Origin: Ignelater luminosus
Taxonomy: Eukaryota; Arthropoda; Insecta; Coleoptera; Elateridae
Assembly (NCBI GenBank): GCA_011009095.1
Contig: VTPC01000391.1
Coordinates: 107,993 to 171,992 of the forward strand
Direction: 5' to 3'
DNA length: 64,000 bases
The translations under genes were made by a program, and so were the position numbers. Numbering within the stretch: position 1 is the stretch's first letter; the number at the start of each line of letters is the position of its first letter. The notes under the pieces were generated by a model, which saw only the letters and a list, made by a program, of their open reading frames with translations, searched no databases and was not told the origin of the DNA. Positions 57,880 to 64,000 of the stretch are shown piece after piece.

Positions 57880-59800
57880 AAAAATCTGACGACTACATTT
57901 AAGTAATCTATTTTCTAAGAATAGGTTGCAAGCATGACCTTTATACACTTCTTATAATGTACCTTATTATAAATGCAACAAATCTAACAAGTTTTAGGAT
58001 TCTTAACAATTTAAAATATTTTATCTTATTTCTTGGTATTCTACAAGACGAAATATGTCATTCTTTAGATATTTTGCGAAACAACAATACTAACGATATG
58101 TTAAAACCTCGATTTCGACCGTGGCTCAGTTAAGCCTAATACGGAGACTGTTGAACGTATACTTACATGATATTGACAAATTCAATCACAGGCCAGAACT
58201 TGCACTGAACTTTGCAGTGATGCTTTCTCCGGAAGGTAATGGCAAACCATGGAGCTATACTTTATCCCTAAGATTCACTTAAACAAAAGTGGTTTGGAAA
58301 TTGGGATTATTAAACTAAAAGTAATGGCCAAATTACCAATACAATATTATGGTAAGGTAAACTTGCTTTCTCGTCCGACCACCCATAGTGGTCATATTAA
58401 CAGAAGAAATGAAGATTTGCAGGAAAATCATACGGTTCTCTCAAACTAACACAGCATCGCAAATAGCACAGGAAATAGACCGCATCCAGTGATGCAACAT
58501 AAAAGGTTGTCAATCATTATGTACGCAAATCAGAATTTCGCTAATCCAATGGCGAAACGGTACGCCGCATACAATAATATAATAAATCAACGTGCATCAT
58601 ATACCCCCACACCAAACTACAGCACATAAATCCTGAAAAATCCTCTACAGCGCACCATAAGCCAAAAAACAAAATCGAGAACTCCTAGAGTATAAAATAC
58701 AACTCTCAACAGAAGACTTCAAAGCTCCTAAGTCTAAACTCTGCAAACAATGTTCTAACTCTAAACTAAGTAACGAATCTGTGAAAGGATGACAAAAGAT
58801 AAGCAAACAAGACCTTTATTAAAATGGCCACAAACCGAATGACGATATGAGAAAACAAACTCAATCCTCCATGTTGGGCGCTAAAATTGCCACGGTAGTA
58901 GTTTTAGGTTTCAACCAGGAACGAAAATCAACACACCAAGGCCGAATAGGGAGAAGCTCTAACAAGCAAAAATAACTAACTTGTTAAAGCTGTTGTAACA
59001 AGTATCTCTTATACATATTTAATTCCAAGGAACCTACTCCAGCATGAATTTACATTACAACTGGGCACTCTCATAGTGGATTTGTACCCAGATGTAATGT
59101 GAATTCATCAAAGTGGAATTTTCTTTATTCTCGTTGTTATTGAGTTCCTTCCACAGGTAGATGAACATCTATGGGCTTGCTTGAGGTTGCAGTTGCGGTT
59201 TAAAACCAATGATGCTGAGCATAGATATCGGGATCTGGATCTTGCTGTTTCGTTGAATCTTCTTTTACACATATTTACATTAGACAGGGCCATTCTTTTT
59301 TTCTTTTTGAAAACCATTCATAGGTGCAGCTATCGAACTGTGTTTTAGACATATAGGGTCAGTTTCTGCTCTTGTCATTAAACTTAAACATTCTCTAATT
59401 ACCACATCAACCAATTTTGTCATTTTTCTTCTAGTTAAGATTGGATTAAGCTATACTTGTGTAAATTTGTAAAGAAGTTTCATTAGTTAGTGAAGGAAGA
59501 GTGGAAACTGGGCCATAATTCTTTCAATTTCAATCGGTTTTGAAGATACAACTATTGACTAAAATAATCTATGAAGATTGAGATTGATGATTGCGTCCAA
59601 AAATTATGTGGTGCAAGTGCGTCATAAATATTAAATTGTAATTTGAATTAATATGCAAATGCCCCCCTAATCCGTTCTTTCTAATGAAACGGTCTGATAT
59701 TATTTCGTTTGAATTTGAATATTAATGGTAATTTATTAAAAAGAACTACCCAACCTTGAATTTTCATTATGATAATCATAATTTTAAAAACGCAATTCTT
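57880..59800. other. TMEM86 intron, unassigned sequence
   Basis: No gene is recognised. The stretch at about 58.5-59.0 kb is less AT-rich and may be an old retroelement, but its translations are too broken to name. Confidence 0.35.
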
Positions 59801-60245
59801 AAGAAAAATACAACCTCCTATTGAGAATTTATAAACGTAGAAATGAAACCAACTAAGAAGTATACCACGGTCCCTGAAGGCACAGGAATGGAGAGATCGA
59901 GTGTGTGAAGTGAATTTTGCACACGCGATCGTGCTATGTAAGTACTTCCATGGGAAACGTTCGATTGCCGTTCTAATGAAGTAATGACCCGTCTATACCT
60001 TTGGACCAATACTTTTAAGTCAAGTTTTGGAGTTTTTGGATAGGTTTGTATTACTATAGGAGTATAAAAATAAAGAAAGGCAGATAAATAGATTTTAATC
60101 TTAAATACATAAATACAATACATAAAAACATTAACATAAAAATAAATGGTATTTCTTAATGTGCTTATTATTACATAACAATATTGTGATACACATAAAA
60201 ATTTTGAACTACTTACTACGGAAAGAGTATCCATATTTCTTCTCT

Positions 60246-62399
60246 CTATCTTTTCTTCAATAAAGTCAAAGCAAGTTTTTCTTTATACTCCGTAATTGAA
60301 ATCTTACTGTGTGTTACATCCTTGAACATCAAATAAGAATTTACCAGCGCGGGACCGAAGATCAATTCTACCGCCAACTTTCGGTACCATTTGGTACCCT
60401 TTCCCAAACAATGCGAATATGATTCCAATTGATCTGAAAGATCGACGCATGATTTCGACTTGTTGTAATCTATGACAGCTTGCGGCTTATTTATTTCTTT
60501 GCCTCGTTGACGAACTGGTACAACGTCTACTTTGTGCTGAGTACTGAGCATCAAGACATCATCGTGTGTATCTCTCCATTTTAGCATCACTATGCCCGTT
60601 CCACTTTCTTCTGCAAAAACTTCATTTTTCTTGAGCTCTTTGTTGACGACACTCTTTGAGTTGTATTTGCGATTAGAACGTACAGTTCCTACTAGATGTG
60701 TTTTCCTTTGGAGGAGTTGTGAAGCTAAAGACACGCTTGTGTAATAATCATCTGTATATAAAGTGCGACCAGTATCCAAAAGTGTATCCATCAGTGAAAA
60801 TACAACATTAGTAGAAGCACTTTCTTCACGTGTTTTTCCACAGTATATCTTCAAATTATAGGTATATCCGCGTGATGTACACAACTTGTACATCTTGATT
60901 CCAAACGTAATATGTCGTTTATCCTTTCTGTATTGGTTAGATTCTAGACAGCCTCTGAAGGGGACAAGAGTTTCGTCTATGCAAACATCACTGCCTGGTT
61001 TAAGCACATATTGAAATCGCTCTGTAAGCTTCTGAACTAAAGGAGTCAATTTTCTAAGTTTAGCGTTGTGAATATCACCACCCTTGTTGCCATTAAAATA
61101 CCACATTTGGAGAAGCTGCTCAAAACGATGGCGCGGCATAGCATGTTTGATTTTGGTCGCATATAAAATACTTGTGCTCCAATAAGCCTTCAAGCGAGGT
61201 AGTTTCATTAGACCCATCCATAAAATAATTCCAAGAAACTTTTCCATTTCAGCGCAGTTAGTTGGAATCCAAGCTTTAACGTGACCTTTAGATTTTTTAA
61301 TTCTTCTTGCAGTTTGCTTGGCATACATGTTAGTTTGTCTCGCCATGTGTTTTACGATACTATCAGTAACAAAAATCTTGAAAAAATCATATGGATCTTT
61401 GTTCTTATACTCTTCATAAAATTCTGACTTTATTCCAATATCGTTCTCAGTAAAATGGAAACGTTTCAATGAAGAACCATCTGCAACATCCCAAATTATT
61501 TCACCGTCATCAGTTTTATTATCGTCGGCGTCGTCTTCGTCAGCATCATCTTCGCTTCCGAGGTCTGTAAACCGTCTTACAACTGCGTCTATTACTTTAT
61601 CCACCTAAAAATGAATACAAATACAAAATTTCAATAAGCTTAGTATTGGGGCGCATACGTCAAATTTTAATGAGCGGTTATTTTGCTATGATCAGGAAAA
61701 CACAACTTTTATCACCAGAAACAGCACTAGACGCGTACGAGAAAAGGCGTCTTTGTGATTTTTGTTCTTAAAGTTGTCAGGGTTGTCAGTATATTATGTA
61801 ATCTGTCTGTTGCCTGACCAAGTTCAAAGAACCGCCAAAATCAAGTGGAAGTGCACGCATATTATGTGATGAAAAACATAATAAAACAGATTTGTTTCAA
61901 ACGCCCTTTTATAATTTTTATTTTTAGAATAGTACTAATGATATTTATACCAAATTAAAAGTCGAGCATTTGAAACATTTGCTCGATTAAGTAAAAAAAA
62001 AAACGACTCAAGATCAACTGGAAGTACACGAAGTTAAGCGATGAATCCTTAATTATTGAAAGGCATAATAAAAAATATTAAACTAAAATGTATAACATGT
62101 TGCCCGGCCAAGTAAAAAAAAATCGCGAAAAATCAACTGAAAGTGCACACGTTTTACGCACCCTTAAAACTGACTTGTTTCGATTTTTACAAACTCGTCT
62201 ATAATAAGAATATACGTACTTTGTCGAGATAACTCAAATTAGTGTTATTTCTAGACCAGTTTACAATATGCTGACCGTTTGCTTGCTGTATTTTAGTACG
62301 TTTAATAGGTACTTCCCAATCGGGATCGTCAGATGATTGATATTCATCTGATAAATAATCATCACCGAACTCACTTGCACTATCACCTGTTACACTCAT
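60246..62399 (-). CDS. piggyBac-type transposase (PGBD4-like), spliced
   Basis: Two minus-strand exons, 62220-62399 (60 codons, starting MSVTGDSASEFGDDYLSDEY) and 60246-61604 (452 codons plus stop), join in phase 0 across a GT-AG intron to give 512 aa. An acidic N-terminus precedes the DDE_Tnp_1_7 domain. The three catalytic acids expected from T. ni piggyBac (D268, D346, D447) fall at about D270 in VCIDETLVPFRG, D345/D346 in LYTDDYYTS and D448 in SCVDLSDQ. There are no stops or frameshifts, so it is either a young autonomous copy or a gene kept by selection. The C-terminus ends in Lys/Arg without the cysteine-rich zinc-binding tail of many piggyBacs. I could not find matching TTAA-flanked terminal repeats. 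It lies antisense within the presumed TMEM86 intron. Confidence 0.88.
61605..62219. repeat. Three diverged direct repeats inside the transposase intron
   Basis: A unit of roughly 45 bp, with core 'atcaactggaagt-cacg' preceded by 'gcc-g-ccaagtaaaaaaa', occurs at about 61812-61860, 61981-62030 and 62101-62151, all in the same orientation. Spacing is about 170 and 120 bp. Confidence 0.65.
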
Positions 62400-64000
62400 T
62401 TTTAGAAAAATAAAGACTTCACACCACAAGATGCAAAGAACAAATAATCCCTTTGCTGAAGCGCTTGTTATATATACAAAAACAAACAAACAAAAATAAT
62501 GATCCTAATACGGCGACGGGGAATCCGGTGAATGCTTCTACAGGAATCAACATGAATGAACTCGCAGCACACTGGAGTGACGTATCACGCCGCGTCGTCT
62601 ATACACAAAATTTAGTCTACGATGCGAAGTTTTAACACGAAAAATATAACATAAAAAGGAAATTTCAATGAAAAACATTCAGTACTGGTGATGTAAAAAA
62701 TCTTTTTCACAAAATATTATGAAATACCTACAATTGTTTGCTTGCAATGTAGCGTCCTTGAAAAGTATTGCTAAAATTTGTACAAAATACTGCACATAGA
62801 TTCTAACAGGCTTTATATACTAAAAGAAAGATAAATTTAAAAAGTTTTGGACCTAGCGACCCTATGTTTGGGCGTTCTACATCGTGTTGAAATAAAATGT
62901 TTTCTAAATTTACAAAATTAATCCCTTAAGTTAATTCGACCTTGACCTATTTTCTAACAAGGTATTACGTTTGTGTGGCAACCTGCCAAATTGGAAAATA
63001 CAAGAGAAGCAAAAAGTAAACTCTTGTATGAATTATTAATGGAATAAATATATCGCATTTTGCGTTCTTTTAAGCGAATAATATCCTATTTTCATTAAAA
63101 TGGGGTTATGTATAATTGTTGAACAATTTAAACTTCCATATTGATGTTTATGAAAGTTGTAACGCGTAGGATGGATGTTAATGTTTTCATTTTATAAATA
63201 AATAATAACGCATTATTTAGATAGAAAAGATCCAATAACAGTGATTTCAATTCAGTTTTGCTTTCCAAGGTTGTACTAATTCCATTTACATTTATGCATT
63301 GTGACGAAACATTAAAGTATGTATGTATTATTTAAATGTAAACATTGACTTGAAGATTAATAAAATTTTATCTGGTTCCGTTTAATCTTCTATCAATATT
63401 TATCAGTTTCTTCTCTGTTTATTGGGTTTTAATGAAAAAATAATCTTTTAACTATCTCCAAAGTATTACAAAAGTATATTTTTATTATGAAAGCAATAAT
63501 CTTGATTAGTAATAAAAATGTTGAAACAGTTTATTTTAGCTGCTTAGAAACAATATAAATAATTAATTTTCGCATTAAGTTCGCTGTATATTATACTTTT
63601 TTAACAACAAAATTAACTCGATAATAAAACAGATTAAAACAAAAGAAAAAGTAGCTGTGCTGTAAAATGAAAATCAATCATTACAGACTATAATTAGATT
63701 TCAATTCTTATCAATCTGCATATTCTAAACACATTACTTTTCTTATTACGTTCGTCACGCGAAGAAATACTAAAAATAATAAAATATACAAGTTTTTATA
63801 CAAAATTTAAAAAAAAAGCGACGTATCGTGATAATATAAAAAGCAAGATGAAACCGTAATTATAGGTTTGTATATAATTTTTAAAATGCGATCCCCGTCA
63901 CTGATTAAAGATAAAAAGGTAATTTGCAAAATTGTTCCATGATAAAAAACAGGAAATATCCTCACGATAAAAACTATTTTTTGTTCTAGATCTAGGTTAA
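62400..64000. other. AT-rich DNA to the window end
   Basis: Upstream flank of the piggyBac gene. About 62500-62635 is GC-richer and could be the transposase promoter or the element's subterminal region. The rest is AT-rich with no gene recognised, and no further TMEM86 exon. Confidence 0.45.

Noticed and set aside
58118..58215. A-box-like 'gtggctcagttaagc', possible tRNA or SINE head
   Set aside because: There is no matching B-box at SINE or tRNA spacing and no cloverleaf pairing.
58500..59000. Possible retroelement gag/ORF1-like sequence
   Set aside because: The translations are too broken and too generic (polar, Gln/Lys/Asn-rich) to name an element.
1..64000. CRISPR arrays, operons, bacterial defence systems or other prokaryotic systems
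   Set aside because: The window has spliced animal genes and eukaryotic transposons; no regularly spaced direct-repeat array or compact co-directional gene block exists.

Overview
This 64 kb window is AT-rich eukaryotic DNA, almost certainly from an insect. The evidence is spliced genes with GT-AG introns, five conserved animal proteins (a Brummer/ATGL lipase, the kinetochore protein NUF2, the peroxin PEX16, the radial-spoke protein RSPH14 and a TMEM86 lysoplasmalogenase), and a dense litter of decayed Tc1/mariner, piggyBac-type, hAT, LINE and uncharacterised insect transposon sequences. The DUF4817-type mariner relatives are common in beetles and some other insect orders, so a beetle is a reasonable but unproven guess.

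Layout. About 1-23.4 kb is gene-poor and holds only transposon remains: mariner relics at 1.65-2.07, 9.4-10.4, 14.6-15.9 and 20.0-20.6 kb; terminal-inverted-repeat elements without a usable transposase at 7.86-8.40 and 18.97-19.44 kb; a foldback-like element at 4.3-5.6 kb; and relics of an uncharacterised insect repeat protein at 16.1-17.1 and about 20.7 kb. From 23.5 to 40.4 kb lies the gene cluster: brummer (+, nine coding exons), NUF2 (+, one exon), a transposase fragment and a palindromic TTAA-type MITE, then PEX16 (-) and RSPH14 (+) transcribed divergently from a shared interval of 587 bp. At 41.7-43.2 kb sits a structurally complete but frameshifted DUF4817/mariner element with inverted repeats of about 165 bp. 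From 47.55 kb to beyond the window end runs TMEM86 (+), of which the first two coding exons are seen. Its large introns contain a GC-rich minisatellite, a mariner/LINE composite, a 264-bp hAT MITE with a target-site duplication, an OTU-protease pseudogene and an intact, spliced piggyBac transposase (-, 512 aa).

The host genes serve different processes (lipid-droplet lipolysis, kinetochore attachment, peroxisome biogenesis, ciliary or sperm axoneme, ether-lipid breakdown). Their proximity looks like ordinary clustering, not a functional unit. Exon models were assembled by hand from reading frame, splice consensus and family resemblance. All join in frame, but none has been checked against transcripts. 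I found no convincing new biological system. The most notable items are the intact piggyBac gene with repeats inside its intron, an inverted duplication of a transposase catalytic-motif segment, the near-perfect palindromes, and a small cysteine-rich ORF of unknown status.
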